Made by a program: the position numbers and the translations under genes. The notes under the pieces are model-generated. The model did not search any database. It had not been told where the DNA came from and saw only the letters and a list, made by a program, of their open reading frames with translations. 64,000 bases of DNA, taken from positions 50,023,795 through 50,087,794 of the forward strand of contig NC_089498.1 in NCBI RefSeq assembly GCF_036850765.1. The letters are read 5' to 3'. How positions within the stretch are numbered: the first letter of the stretch is position 1; each line of letters opens with the position of its first letter. Below, piece after piece: positions 22,249-34,639 of the stretch. This DNA is from Saccopteryx bilineata (taxonomy: Eukaryota > Chordata > Mammalia > Chiroptera > Emballonuridae).

Positions 22249-23087
22249 TTGGGAAGCTGTCTGCCCAAGGTCTATGTCGTTTCTGACACTGTACCAGGGG
22301 ACTTTGCTTGCTTCAAGCTTTCCTTAGCCTGGGGCAGCTTTTGAAATAAGCCTTTGACTGTAGAGCTCATCAACTTCCACATGGAAACACGTGAGGGAGT
22401 TTGTGCAGTAGTTCATCTCTCTGAAGGCCGATGCTTGCTGAGGGACTGAGCGCCCCGGGACCTTGCTGCCCACAGCTGTCAGCACCCCTGAAACTTCGGA
22501 ACTTTCCTCATCAACACACAGGAGTTTTCACCAGTTATTGTAGCCTTCAGCTTCCTATCCCATCTTGTGCAGACCTGGGAAAGAATGGAGGTAAACTGAG
22601 GCCCATGCCTTCAAGCAGGAGGTCACAATCTACAAGCGATAACAAATATCCACGCTTTCTATGGTAAATTCCATAGAGGCAATTGATTCTCGCAGAATGT
22701 TTTCTTGATTTTTGCCAAATTTTTGAATTTGTAGTCAACTACAGGTATTTGCCGAATAGGATTACATCCTAGCCTGCTCTTTTCCAATAAATTTATTTCA
22801 TTTGATCTGATATGTGATCTACTTTGAAATTACTGAAATTAGGCATGTAACGTGGGGCTTCTTTCAGCTTCAGTACTACATTTGCTGGGACTTCGCTTGC
22901 TCATTGATGACATAAATAAGCAGCTTCTTTGCTGTATAATAGCTTCTGAAGAGGAGAAGAATATCTCCTCCTTTTCTTTTTTTTTTTTTTTTTTATGCTA
23001 TTCACAATGGAACAGCCACAGACATGACTCATTGTTTAATCTTCATTATTAACATTTACTATCTTAAATCTAGACCAGAGATCAGCA
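22249..23087. other. Unrecognised sequence with a poly-T run
   Basis: A T-run lies at 22978-22996. No gene or named repeat is supported. Confidence 0.4.
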
Positions 23088-23255
23088 AAACATGGCCTGT
23101 ATATTTTGTATAGCCCAAGCTAGAAATGGTTTTTACATTTTTAAATGGTTGAAAATATTCAAAAGAAGAATAATATTTAATGATATGTTAAAAATTATGC
23201 GAAAGTCAAATTTGGGTGTGTGTATGGTTTAGAAAGACCCAGTGGGGTCACTGCT
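23075..23255 (+). mobile_element. Decayed hAT-like DNA transposon fragment
   Basis: Begins cagagatcagcaaaacatgg, then gctagaaatggtttttacat. This resembles a common mammalian hAT-type repeat in which the phrase reads 'catggcccgcgggcc'. The 3' end is not clear. Named from memory only. Confidence 0.5.
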
Positions 23256-24405
23256 CTGTGATTGTCCAGGGCGGCGTTTGTACTACAGGGGCAGAGGTCA
23301 GAGGTCAGTGGTTGCCACAGGGACTCCAGTCTTGGCTGTTGCTCCCATCCTTATTCCACCTGTCACTCCAGGGTGGGCTGAAATAGTAACATGTTACAGT
23401 TCTAGTCGGGGGCCCTGATGTTGCCCCTTCTACTCCTCTTGGAACACTCTAGAAACGTGTCAGCTCTCATCCCTTGGATCCAAGAAGTTAGCAACAAGTG
23501 ACTCGTCTTTGCCCCTTGGACAAGTTGTTCATGTAATAGTTCTCTCTACACAGGTGCATGCCTTCCAATGTTATTTGCATGATTCTTTAAGAAGAATACC
23601 AGTTTTTCAAAGGTGAGGATTAGAACATCAAATTTTTTCTATTAGAAGAAATACATCACACTTACATATTCTAAATTATGAACCAAAGATATTCCCATAT
23701 TTTTAAATGACAGTTTTCAAACTTGCAGCATAAACAACTGGCTTACCCCATACACAGTGTGACCAAACCTTACAGAATAAACAGAAGAGTGAGAATGCTT
23801 GTAGGAGTTGTGATATTGACAATATTCCTTCCATCCTGAAATATTACTGCATTAGGAACTGCAAAGAAGGCTTTAACAAAATGAACTCCTACCTAAATCA
23901 ATTAGTAAATGCTTTCCGTCCCTACTCACTTCGCTGTTCATGTTGGTATGTGAAATTTTTGCTTCCATTAAAATGAGTCAGCAGGTTGGGAATGTTTTTT
24001 CAGCAGAACTGAAAATAAAATGCCAACAAATTGAACATGTATGTACTTGCATCATAAAAAAACACTTGTGTCTGACAAGAGTTGTGAAATTATACAGTAT
24101 GCAAAACTTTAAAAAGCTATTCTAACAGGAAGCAATTGTTTTAATTCATTTGTCATATTATAAATCTGGTAATATTGACTTAGGGTAGTAGATTGACACA
24201 AAATACAAACTTCCTAAAAAATGATGGAGATATGAAGATTTCTTTAACTAATAATACACAGTGTTCTTTGTAAGTAAGTTTGGAGAAAAATCATCTGTAG
24301 GGTTCTATAACATTTTTCCTGTCTAAAGAAACTATTCTCAAACTTAATCCTGATTATCCATTCTATTCCTTAATTTACCTGAACACAGACATCTTTCTTC
24401 ATATC
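23256..24405. other. Unrecognised intergenic sequence
   Basis: No gene or named repeat is supported. Confidence 0.4.
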
Positions 24406-24420
24406 AGAATTTGGCTGAGA

Positions 24421-24586
24421 TGGCTGACCTGTGGTGGTGTAAATAAAGAATCAACTTGGAATGCTGAGGTCGCTGGTTCAAATCCCTGAGCTTGCCTGGT
24501 CAAGGCACATATGGGAGTTGATGCTTCCTGCTCCCCCCTTCTCTCTCTCTCTCTCCTCTCTAAAATGAATAAAGTCTTAAAAAAAA
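24421..24586 (+). mobile_element. Group C SINE
   Basis: Head tggctgacctgtggtggtgt with B box ggttcaaatcc, CT-rich tail, and aaaatgaataaagtc before the A-run. Flanked by agaatttggctgaga (24406-24420) and agaatttggttgaga (24587-24601). Confidence 0.9.
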
Positions 24587-24647
24587 AGAATTTGGTTGAG
24601 AAAGCATTAGCTTAACCTAGCCATGTCCTAATGATAGGGGCTTTTTT

Positions 24648-24694
24648 TTTTAAATTTTTAAAATTTTTTATTTATTTATTCATTTTAGAGGGGG

Positions 24695-24746
<52 letters not shown>

Positions 24747-24869
24747 AAGGGGAGGAGCTGGAAGCATCAACTCCCATATGTGCCTTGACCAGGCAAGCCA
24801 GGGTTTTGAACAGGCAATCTCAGTGTTTCCAGGTTGATGCTTTATCCACTGCACCACCACAGGTCAGGC
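24648..24869 (-). mobile_element. Group C SINE with expanded GA tract
   Basis: Reverse-strand copy: A/T-rich tail complement, a long (GA)n at 24692-24742, then the body and head complement ending caccacaggtcagg. Flanked by gataggggctttttt at 24633 and 24870. The GA run is the expanded CT-rich tail of the family. Confidence 0.9.
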
Positions 24870-25009
24870 GATAGGGGCTTTTTTATTTGTGTTTTTTTTT
24901 TCTTACAGATAGAAATTCCCTAAGTAGTACAACAAAGTGAGGTTGAATTGTTAAGATTAATTTGTTGTTTTAAGCCCAATGCCTATTTGGCTAAGTCATG
25001 ACAATAAAG

Positions 25010-25215
25010 TTAATGCACATAGCACATGACAATATTCTAAGTACCTTCCATATATCAACTTATTTAACCTTCACAATAACCTATAAAGCAGTTAACATTG
25101 CATGCTCCTTACATAGAAGAGAAAATGCAGCACAAACAGGTTAAGTATCTAAGTAAATGGCAAAGCCAGGATTTAAACCCAGAGAGTCTGGTTCCATAGT
25201 TCATGCTGAGAATAA
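25010..25215 (-). mobile_element. MIR SINE fragment
   Basis: Read in reverse it matches MIR. On the plus strand: tcaacttatttaaccttcac, then caggttaagtatctaagtaa and aagccaggatttaaacccag. MIR is an ancient mammal-wide tRNA-derived SINE. Confidence 0.75.
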
Positions 25216-26088
25216 TGTTCAAACTAGGAGTTTTTCATAGAAAAGCCATTCTGCACAAGTGAAAGGAGCAGCTTAAATGGTTTTAAAGACTTTATTAACT
25301 TTTTTAGTTTAATGCTTTAAAAATTGTTTTATAATTTATTTCAAATACTTCTAACAAGAAAAACTATTCCAATGTCCTGAACTATGTTTCCAGACAAGAC
25401 CTTACTGGGAAGGGGCATTTGTGTTTACTAGCTTTCTTCATACATGTTCATCTGGTGAACTTTAAAAACAACTTGTTCTCTTCAATAGGTTTAATGGGTT
25501 CATGAAAATGTATTCATAATGTCAAGTTGCTTAGCAAACCCTTTATTTGAGATAGTGCTTTTGCAGTTATATCTTGAGCCCTGCCCAGGTTGAATAATCA
25601 GAAATTTCATATCAGTTGAGTCCAAAGGAAGGAACATAAATTCTGTATATAAAAAAAGCAGGCATCTGAGCATTTTACTAACCAGACTTTTTTCTTTGCT
25701 AGCTTCTAGGGCGTAGGAAATAGACTAGGCATTTTTTTAAAAAATCATTAATAAACTCTCCTTTTTATTGAATTGGATAGAGTTCCTTAAATAAGTTCCT
25801 ATAGACCCAACTAAAATTCTGAAAACTGGTAAAAGTTCAGCAACACAAGTCCCTTTTAGCCTTGCCATTTCCTGTGATAGGAGGCTAGGTGATCCTGCCA
25901 CTTACTTTTACTCCACAGTAAAAGGAATATCAGATCTTTGAAACTCCCCTGGCTGACATGGAGGCAGAGGCTGATGAGGATTTGCTGAGCTTGAGTCTGA
26001 TGTAACCTCGTGGAGTCAGGAGGTTTGCAATGTGGTTTGGCTATGTCATGAGACAGGAGGAAGGTTTAGAACAACCTCTTCTTTTTCC

Positions 26089-26092
<4 letters not shown>
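25216..26092. other. Unrecognised AT-rich sequence
   Basis: No gene or named repeat is supported. Confidence 0.4.
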
Positions 26093-26163
<71 letters not shown>

Positions 26164-26169
26164 CTTTCT

Positions 26170-26214
<45 letters not shown>

Positions 26215-26225
26215 TTTCTCTTTCT
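26093..26225. repeat. (TTTC)n microsatellite
   Basis: About 130 bases of TTTC units with a few TTC or TCTTTC interruptions. It abuts the 3' end of a reverse-strand L1 at 26226, so on that strand it reads (GAAA)n and probably grew from the L1 A-tail. Ser-Phe-Leu frames over it are artefacts. Confidence 0.97.
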
Positions 26226-27030
26226 AAAAGGCTTTATTGAAATATAACTCTCACATTATATAAAATTCACTCATTCAAAGTGCACAGTTGGATCGGTGTT
26301 AGCATAGTGACAGAATTGTGCTGTCTTGTGCTTCATTAAAATCAAATTTAGAATATTTTCATTACCCCAAAAGAAAGCCCATACTCCTTGGCCATCACCC
26401 CACAATGCCCCCGTCTTCTAGTCCCTGGCAACCACTAATCTCTCTCTGTAGATTGCCTATTCTGGACATTTCATATGAATGAATCATACAATATGTGGCC
26501 TTTTGTGTCTGTCTTCTTTCAGTTAAGATAGTATTTCGAGGTTTATCTATTTTGTAGCATGCACGAGTGCTTTATTTCTTTTTATGGCTGATAATATTTT
26601 ATTGTACGGAAATACCACATATTCTTTATCCATTTTTGGTGGACATTTGGGTTGTTTCCACCTTTTGGCTGCTGCAGATAGTGTTGCTATGAATATTGAT
26701 GTGCGAGTTTTGTGTAGACATATGTTTCCATTTCTCTTGGGTATATACTAGAAGTGGAAATGCTGGTTCATATAACTCTATGTTTAACAATTTGAGGAAC
26801 TGCCAGACAGTGTTTTGAAGTGGCTGCCTTATTTTACATTCCCACCAGCAATATAGGAAGGTTCCCATTTCTCCATATCCTTGTCAACACTTGTTATTGT
26901 CCAGTTGTTGTTTTTTTAATATAATTATTGCCATCCTAGTGGGTGAGAAGTGGTATCTTATTGTAGTTTTATGTTTTGGTTTGTGATGCTGTTGGACTTC
27001 TCTTTATATGCTTCTTAGCCATAACTACTT
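26226..27030 (-). mobile_element. Old L1 3' end
   Basis: The plus strand reads ggctttattgaaatataact, ccctggcaaccactaatctc, tatttcgaggtttatctatt, cattcccaccagcaatatag and gagaagtggtatcttattgt. These are classic complement phrases of a mammalian L1 ORF2 end and 3' region. 5'-truncated. Confidence 0.85.
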
Positions 27031-27640
27031 TAGAGAACTTCCTACCTGTCACATATTTCTTACCTGTTTAAGTTTACCTTTTCATGGAGAAAAATGTTGC
27101 AACACAATATTCTATCTCTGGTTTTGTTCACCTTGTCATCATATGTAACCTCTAGCAAATCATAAAAACATCAGCCAATGATTACTTTATTATCAGAGTA
27201 TTGATTTTAATAAAGCACAAGACTTCAGTACTCAAATAGAGACCTCAAAGTCCATTGCCAATCGGCTTTTCTTAGATAGACTTCTTAAGCTATCTAAAAA
27301 GCTCCTTTTTAACCTTCAAGGCATTATTCTTGAGCCTGTCACTCAACAAGTCCAGTCACACAATATCAGAGGAAGCATTCCAAATAAAGAGATCAATGAA
27401 ATAGGATGTCATATCATGTGGCTCAGAGCCATTCTATCCCAAGTAGGGTCACTGGCCACCACAATTTGCCTGGGACAATTCTAATTTTAAAAGTGAAAGT
27501 CCAAGGAAACTATTTAGTTCTGGGTAAACCCAGTTGGTTAGTCACCCCAGAGCCATTGTCATTGTCCCAGTGATATAGACGGTAGAATTATAATTGAGAA
27601 TGCAATCAGAGCATTCTCAATTATATATAAGAGACTATAT
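27031..27640. other. Unrecognised intergenic sequence
   Basis: No gene or named repeat is supported. Confidence 0.4.
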
Positions 27641-27770
27641 CTTTAGGCATGCTGGTATCATGAATTGAATTCCAGCCCTGCCACTTGTTTCCTGGCTTGT
27701 AAATTTTGGCATGTTACTTTACCTCTCTGAGCTTTGGAGAAGTTCAGGTGAGATACGATGGGGTCATATC
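27641..27770 (+). mobile_element. MIR SINE fragment
   Basis: gaattccagccctgccactt followed by catgttactttacctctctg matches the MIR core and its downstream part. Confidence 0.75.
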
Positions 27771-28870
27771 TAACATGGTTTAAATTCAACCACATTAAGG
27801 GTGCAATTCATATCTAGTAAATAGTAACCTTGAAAACCCTTCAACTGAAAAACAAAATACAGTTTCAGTGTGTAATTTGTTGTGATCAACATTGAAGATA
27901 ATTTGACTAGATTCTTTAATACTCCATTAATTACTCTTAATGAATTGTCCACTTTCTTCTATAACCACTCTTATACCTGCCACCAAGAACAATGGCTCTA
28001 CTTTTTGGATCAAATTGTTACAGTCATTTACAGTCTTTCCAAAGTTTTCAGCTATTACCCCTTGTTGGTTTTCGGCACTACTGTACCTTCTGGCTCTTCC
28101 AAGTGCATGCTCATCCAGTAAACGAGTGTGCCGTTCCCTGCATTATTTGAATTTTCTTCCTCTTTTTGCTAAGGATACATAATAGAATCTTGCAAGGTAA
28201 ATGTGTGTATGATGTGACTCCCCTGTGAAGTATAAAAACCACCTAGCAGAGGGCTGAGTAAGCCCTCAGGAAAAAGGCCCCTCAGACATGTCCAATAAGA
28301 AGTCAAAGTCCCCAAATATTTTTGTGTGTCAGGTGTCAGCTCCCAAGTTTCCCATCCCAAGAGAACAGTAGTGTGTTAAAAGTTCAGAATCCAGTTCAGA
28401 ACTCTGGAAGTGGCCCCATTTTGATGACTTTCCCATAGCAACTGTTTTCGAGGTCTGCCCAGGTCTGGCCCACTAGGCCTACCATTTCCTACTCGAATCA
28501 CAGTTGGCATGCCAGAGGTTAGCGGGGTGCCGGGAAGAACCGTTCACTTCAATCTGGTTGGATCTGGAGTGTCAGGGTCTGTTTGGGGAAGAGCACAGCT
28601 CCAGAACTTGAGGTTGGTAATGACCAAAAGCAAGAACATTATATCTCTCCCTTTATCATCCAATAGGAGTAGGTAAGAATAGGGTGTGAGGACAAAGGTA
28701 CCATTTTCTGAGAAAACTAAGGCATTCAGAACTTTACCTTGCATTCAAAGTGGCACCTTGCCAATGCCATGGCTTTAGATCTTTTGTTATTTTTCTTCTC
28801 TCCTTAGAATGTTCCCCAGTGATGTTTCTTAATAAAAGGCAAAAACTTTGTCAGCTGAAGTAAAAATCCC
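27771..28870. other. Unrecognised intergenic sequence
   Basis: No gene is supported; open frames here have no recognisable motif. Confidence 0.4.
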
Positions 28871-28871
28871 T

Positions 28872-29330
28872 TACAAGTGAAGTAGCAAAAAACTATAAAA
28901 TTTAAATGTCCGTCAGTCAAGGAGTGGTTGAAAATTATGATATATTTTTAGATTAGAATACTATGCAGTCATTAAAAGGAACAAGGTGGAGGTATCTGTT
29001 CTCATATGGAGCTCCTTCTGAAGCACATTCAGTAAAAACAACAAAAAACAAAACAAAAACAAACAAGGGGCATAACAAGAACAGTAATCCTACCATTTGT
29101 AAAAAGGAAAAAGGAGCCATGGGCCATGGAGATAAGTTCATATACAAAGGCTTGTATTTTACAGCATATCTCCAGAAAGATACATTAAAAACTATTAGCA
29201 GTGGTTGCCTCTGTGAAGGAGAATCAGGAATAGAAGGAATATTTGACTTTCATTGCATTTCCTTAGTATTATTTGACTTTTTTTGTTTGTTTTACACATG
29301 TGTGTATTAAACTTTTCAAAAAAAAGTGAA
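28872..29330 (+). mobile_element. Ancient L1 (L1M type) 3' end
   Basis: aatactatgcagtcattaaa, taatcctaccatttgtaaaa and agcagtggttgcctctgtga occur in the order found in old L1M 3' ends. An A-rich stretch closes it. Confidence 0.75.
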
Positions 29331-29860
29331 AGTCCACTCACTAGGAAACTGAAAAGAAACAAAAACAAACCAGTATCTCTCTTGTACTGAAGCAGAGTGG
29401 TAACTAATAGAATTCTTATTGGTCTTTTTGTTTTTCTGGCAAAAGAGTTTTACAATCATTGAGTAAAGTAGTCCATATTTGAGTTGGTCTATTCCTTGTG
29501 ATTCGAGTAGGAAATGATAGGCCTAGTGAAAGAAATGTTCTAATAATCTTTCAAAGATCAAGTATAAATCAGTTAATGATAGTGCCTGGATTGGAACTTA
29601 GAGTGACAATGGCCATGCTCATTGTACAGTAATCCAATGAAGTCTAAGAAAATAAATGTGTAGTAAAGGCTGACAAGAGAAATAACTTCATAAAAACAGT
29701 TTCAAATTTCTATCAAAGATAAGATTAAACCAATTATTTGAAAACCTGTGGGATCCAGAATTTAGTCATAAGAAAACAAATCAGGAGGATACCTGGGTGA
29801 TCAGAATTGAGTGAGATTTAAGTTTCTCTGTGGGGAAGAAAAGTGGCAATTTATATTGCT
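29331..29860. other. Unrecognised intergenic sequence
   Basis: No gene or named repeat is supported. Confidence 0.4.
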
Positions 29861-29861
29861 C

Positions 29862-29945
29862 CTTCATTCATTCTACAAGCTTTACTACGTCCTTACTCTG
29901 TTGCTGGCAGGCACAGTGCAAGGTGCTAGAGGTACAAATGGAGGT
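29862..29945. mobile_element. Short L2/MIR-like fragment
   Basis: ttcattcattctacaagctt followed by ggcacagtgcaaggtgctag resembles the widespread 'attcaacaaatatttactgagcacc' phrase of ancient mammalian LINE/SINE tails. Confidence 0.5.
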
Positions 29946-30533
29946 ACAGCTGCCATTTTTCCTTGCCTCAAATCCATTTCCCACTTTCCTGGTGCATCAT
30001 GATTTTCCTCTGGGAAACTACTCATTCCCTACTCTTGGTTCATTTGGTTCCTTCAAGAGAGGTGATCCTTGCATCATACCCTCAGGATCACCACCCAGAG
30101 GGTTACTTTGTATATTCTAAGTTCCTGACCACAGTCCTGTGCACGGGACTAAACAACAGCAATCTGGGATCCTGTGGAACCATTAGGAAGATGAAAATCT
30201 CTCTCCAGTGGAGGCCGAAGCTGTGGCAATGTGAGGGGCCAGTCAGCAACCTGACAAGGAGGCCAACAGAAACAAAGGCAGAGCTAAGAGAGACAGATTC
30301 TGGGTGCTGTCCTTTGAATACTGGATCCAGCTATATCAGAAACAGACCTACCACTTAACTTGCTAAGTGTTAGAAACTAATAACTTTTTCTATCTTCCTT
30401 TTCATAAATTAAATTAAATTATTATTATTATTGTTATTTTTTGCTTAAGTCAGTTTGAGTAGTATATTTGTCATTTGAAACCAGAATGCTTCTGACAAAT
30501 AGAGAAGATAAAAGATTGTTCCTTCCTCTAAGG
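29946..30533. other. Unrecognised intergenic sequence
   Basis: No gene is supported. A 131-codon frame at 29963-30358 shows no domain and has no splice context that I can defend. Confidence 0.4.
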
Positions 30534-30884
30534 CAGTGGTCCCCAACCTTTTTTGGGCCACGGTCCCCAACCTTTTTTGGGCCACGGACCGGTTTAACGT
30601 CAGAAAATATTTTCACGGACCGGCCTTTAGGGTGGGACGGATAAATGCACAAAATAAAATTATATGACCGGCGTAGAAACTGTGGTATTTTTAAATATAA
30701 TTGTTGAACTTACAATATTTATCAGGCTAAGTTAAAGGAGGAACAAGCATGTCCTCATTATTCAGGCTGTATTTAAATTTGTTATTCTGACAACGTTTCA
30801 TGTTATTTATTCTTTCTCTGCGGACCAGTACCAAATGGCCCACGGACCAGTACCAGACCATGGCCCGGGGGTTGGAGACTACTG
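30534..30884 (+). mobile_element. hAT non-autonomous element with a duplicated end
   Basis: It starts cagtggtccccaacctttt and ends ggttggagactactg, imperfect inverted repeats. Flanks ctctaagg and ctttcagg match at 6 of 8 bases, as expected for an aged 8-bp hAT duplication. A subterminal 27-bp unit (ggtccccaacc to gggccacg) is present twice in tandem at the left end. Repeated 'cacggaccgg' phrases lie near both ends. No coding capacity. Confidence 0.8.
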
Positions 30885-30892
30885 CTTTCAGG

Positions 30893-31150
30893 GGCTTCGG
30901 TGTTTTGGGGAGGAATAAACCTGTAACAGAGTGTTACGTTATGACAGGTGCTGTGACAAGGTATGTACTTGGTGTGGTGGAAACAGGAAAGGCATAGAGA
31001 ATGTGGTAAGGCATCTTAGAGTTGATCTGAACCAATCTTTTCATTCAAAAGGACACTTTGAAGCCTGGACTTATCCAAGAGATGCAAAGTAGTTAAGAAT
31101 GGTTTTGAGCTGTACTCTACCCTGTAGCATGAAAGCAAGTTTCACACAGC
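30893..31150. other. Unrecognised spacer
   Basis: Nothing recognised. Confidence 0.4.
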
Positions 31151-31545
31151 ATGTTTTCCTTATAACCAGAGATTATACATGTTCATTGTAGAAAATTTAG
31201 AAAATATAAGAAAGGTCAATGAATAAAATAAGTCACACATAATGCCCACTCATCAACCAAACATATTTACGGTCACAATTTTAGTCAATACACTTTCAAT
31301 CTTTCTCCATAAATTTCTTAACTTTTTTATTATATAAATGAAATCACACTGTTTTGTAATATGCTTCTTAACCTCAACACTACATTATAACATTCATCCA
31401 TGTTATTAAACACTCTTAAAAGTGTTCAACTGGCTGCATAATTTATTTACCCAAATAGGTAAATATTTTACAATATGCTCTTAATCAGTTTTACAAATCA
31501 GTTGCATACAAGCAGTTATATATATTATCATTGTAAGGATTATCT
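31150..31545 (-). mobile_element. Ancient L1 (L1M type) fragment
   Basis: ttcattgtagaaaatttaga, aaatcacactgttttgtaat and tggctgcataatttatttac are complement phrases of old L1 3' regions. Strongly diverged. Confidence 0.55.
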
Positions 31546-31689
31546 CTGTAATGAGAGGGAGAGGGAATAATTTCACTGAGATAGGAAGTCTGTCTTCTGA
31601 GAGAAGAGGGGCACATTAATATATATGTATCATGCTATAAGTCTAAGCAGTAAGGTAATAAGAAGAAAAGTTATAAACATGAGAATTCT

Positions 31690-32110
31690 TCAACCTTTCC
31701 TTCTTTAAACCCATCCATTCACTGCCAGTCCCCAGAGTCACTAACCCCAAGCAAGAATCAGATCATGCCATGTCCTTGCCCAAACCTTTTCATGGCTCCC
31801 TACCGCCTCCTGACTACAGTTCTTTATGCAAGTATTCCAGTCCCTTAAAATATGACTCTGAAGCCATATTTTGAACTTTAGCTTTCCGTAGTCACCTGTC
31901 CCAATGCACCTAGTGCTGTGGACATGGCCACCATTCACTGAGGGAACCCTCGCTCATGATTCCTTCTGTGCCTTCACCCATGTTGTTCTCATTTTCAAGA
32001 CTGACATTCTCTCCTATCCCCCTTACCTGTTGAAACCCTAGCATTTCTCAAGGCTCAAATGCCACTCCCTTTGCAGAGCTTTTTGAGCTTATCCCAGCTA
32101 ATCTCTCTGG
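31690..32110 (+). mobile_element. L2 LINE 3' fragment
   Basis: atcagatcatgccatgtcct, aaaccttttcatggctccct, ctgtgccttcacccatgttg and tcaaggctcaaatgccactc follow the order of the L2 LINE 3' end. No open frame remains. Confidence 0.7.
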
Positions 32111-32188
32111 TTTAAGTTCCGGTTGACTGTGAGATGCCAGATGTCCCCATGGGCTCCTGAAAGGCAGAAATATATATATTCAATATTT

Positions 32189-32287
32189 GTGCTTGCTTCG
32201 GCAGCACAGATACTAAAATCAGAATGATACAGAGAAGATAGTAGGGCCTGTGCATGGATGATGTGCAAATTTGTGAAGCAGGAACAT
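32189..32287 (+). pseudogene. U6 snRNA pseudogene
   Basis: It reads gtgcttgcttcggcagcaca at the start, then the atactaaaatcagaatgat and gatacagagaagat blocks, and gatgatgtgcaaatttgtga near the end. This follows U6 over nearly its full length with scattered changes; the ACAGAGA box is kept as acagaga. No proximal sequence element is evident upstream, there is an AT-rich stretch instead, and the 3' T-run is absent. This is a retroposed copy, not a working gene. Confidence 0.9.
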
Positions 32288-32444
32288 GTCTTCTCATTAA
32301 CCAGCTCTGTGCCTTGCACATGTATATTACTAATTAAATATTTGTGGAACAGTATTTTTCATGCATTAAGCTCATGTGAAAGGGCACAAAGTTTACTAAT
32401 CTAGTAGGGCTGTGTTTAACAGAGTGTCCTTCATTATGTTATTT

Positions 32445-33134
32445 TACAGTAGCTCCCACACTTTATCTGTAATTTCACTTTCTGCAGTTTCAGTTGCCCA
32501 CAGTCAACAACAGTGTCAAGATATTACATGGAAAATTCCAGAAATGAATAATTCATAAGTTTTAAATTTCATGCTCAATAATTAATAAATTAATTAATTA
32601 ATAAAAATTGCTTGCTCTTCTGAGGAGTGTGATGAAATCTCAAGCCATCCTGCTCTGTCTTGCCCGAGATGTGAATTATCCCTTTTTCCAGTGTATCCGC
32701 GCTATATATGCTACCTACCTATTAGTCACCTAGTTGCTGTCTTGGTTATCAGCTTGACTATCATGGTATCACGTTTCTTGTGTTCAAGTAACTCTTATTT
32801 TACTTAATGATGTCTCATCTCACTTCAACTCATCACGTAGACAATGTATCATCTCACATCATCACAAGAAGGGTGAGTACAGCAATAAAATATTTTAAGA
32901 GAGATCACATGACTTTTATTATAGTAATTGTTATATTATAATTGTTCTTTATTATTTTTCATTTTTGTTGCTAATCTCTTATTGTGCCTAATTTATAAAT
33001 TGAATTTTATCATAGGTATGTATGTATGGGAAAAAAATAGTTATACACAGGGTTTGGTACTATCCCAAGTTTCATGCATCCACATGAGTATATTGGAATG
33101 TATACTGTCTGGAAAAGGTGAGACTGCTGCATTA
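32445..33134 (+). mobile_element. Tigger-like (pogo) DNA transposon remnant
   Basis: The left part (ggaaaattccagaaatgaat, cctattagtcacctagttgc, aagtaactcttattttactt) and the right part (aggtatgtatgtatgggaaa, gggtttggtactatcccaag) match Tigger1-type ends as I remember them. The transposase body is missing between them. TA flanks both ends (32445-32446; 33133-33134), the pogo target. Confidence 0.7.
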
Positions 33135-33890
33135 GTCATTCTGTTCTTGATCCCAGCCTTCCTAAGCAATCAAAAAAAGATTCTTGGTAGGTGGATGGCA
33201 CCTATCAGGAACTTGACTTTGAAATACAGCCTTTCAGCATTTACTGACAATGCAGAATTCTATGTTATGCTTAGAGAAATTCTGGAAACTGACTTGAAAT
33301 TGAGCATTATAATTTATTTCAAGGAAACATGAGTAAGAGTTGTACTAAAAAAATTGGACCATGTAAACGTGTTTATGGTTTCTCCTCATACTGTCCCAAC
33401 ACACATAAAACCTGTGTGTCAAGTGCAGCCCTTCCCTTAACTGAACTCCACGAACTCAATCTCTAAGTGCACAATCGACAAAACAATTTTGAAAAGGGCT
33501 TTGGAACAGCTTGACTTGGCGCTGAGACCTCGGAATGAGATGAACCAAGAGAGCCTTGTCCAACTGTTAAATTGTTTTTTATGCATTTTGCTCTGCCAGA
33601 CACAGCGGAAGAATGTCCCTGGGTATTTTAGTACACACTGTGGATAGTTGGTTTGAGGTTGATATTAGATACTTGCCAATAAATAAACCTCTCCTACATT
33701 TCCTAAGCCTGTCTCAAAATGTTTGATATGCAGAAATGCAGGCACATTTAGAATGTATGGACCTTTTTTTTTTAAGTGAGAGTTGTCATTTAAAACTGCC
33801 CTAAAAAAACCCCTGTCCATCTGCATCTCAATGAGAAGCCCAAGAACCTCTTTCCCGGGTCACTTGTGTTCACCACTTCTCGCCAGTCAG
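33135..33890. other. Unrecognised intergenic sequence
   Basis: No gene or named repeat is supported. Confidence 0.4.
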
Positions 33891-34440
33891 GTTTTGAGCT
33901 GGATGCTGGGATATGGAGAAGGATCGCACCCATCCCTGTCATCATGGTACTGACAGTGCAGTCTGGAGAAGACAAACCTCTATAATAAATAACTTAATTT
34001 CATATAATCAGTGAGTTTTGTGTATCACACAGAGGTAACAGAAAGAGAGCCGGGGGAACTCTGGGGCTGAGCAAATACAGCAGACTTCACAAAGCATATG
34101 ACATGTGAGCTGGGTTTTGCAAGATAAGCAAGACTTTGAAAGTGGCTGGGGGACAAAGGGCAGCCAGGGCAGATGGAGAGGTGTGTACAGAGGCACAGCA
34201 GCATGAAAAAGCTGCTTGGTGTAGGGAATCACAAGTGCTCCAGGGAATCACCATAGAAACATACTGTGGGTGGCAGGGGAGAGGCAGGAGGTGAGGCTGG
34301 TGAGGAAAGAAGGGCTGAGGTTACAGAAGATGTGGCCGGTGGTGTGGGCTGGATTCCATAGCGTTGTTCCAACGGTGATGGGGACCCAGTGGAAGGTCTT
34401 ACATTAGTAGCATGGCCAGATTTGTATTTTGAAGTTCCTC
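33890..34440. repeat. Possible ancient interspersed repeat
   Basis: gagctgggttttgcaagata, agaggcacagcagcatgaaa and agcatggccagatttgtatt resemble a purine-rich, mammal-wide repeat that I cannot name. The order is right, but the divergence is high. Confidence 0.35.
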
Positions 34441-34639
34441 TCTATAGGAATGTAACTATCACTGTGGGATAGTTTTGAATTAAACTTCCAGGTTTACCCT
34501 TTTCTTCTTATTTACTCTGTGCCCAGGAGACTGACCCCTGCAGAGAGCATGCATAGGCTCCTATGCCACCAGCTTGTTTGCATTGGCAGGCACTGGCAGG
34601 AAACCAAAGGGTTAGAAGAGTAGTTAGCTACTGTATTAT

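Noticed and set aside
26030..26247. Ser-Phe-Leu repeat protein frames
   Set aside because: Translation of the (TTTC)n microsatellite.
29963..30358. 131-codon frame as a gene
   Set aside because: No domain, no codon bias, and no splice-site context that I can defend; expected by chance in 64 kb.
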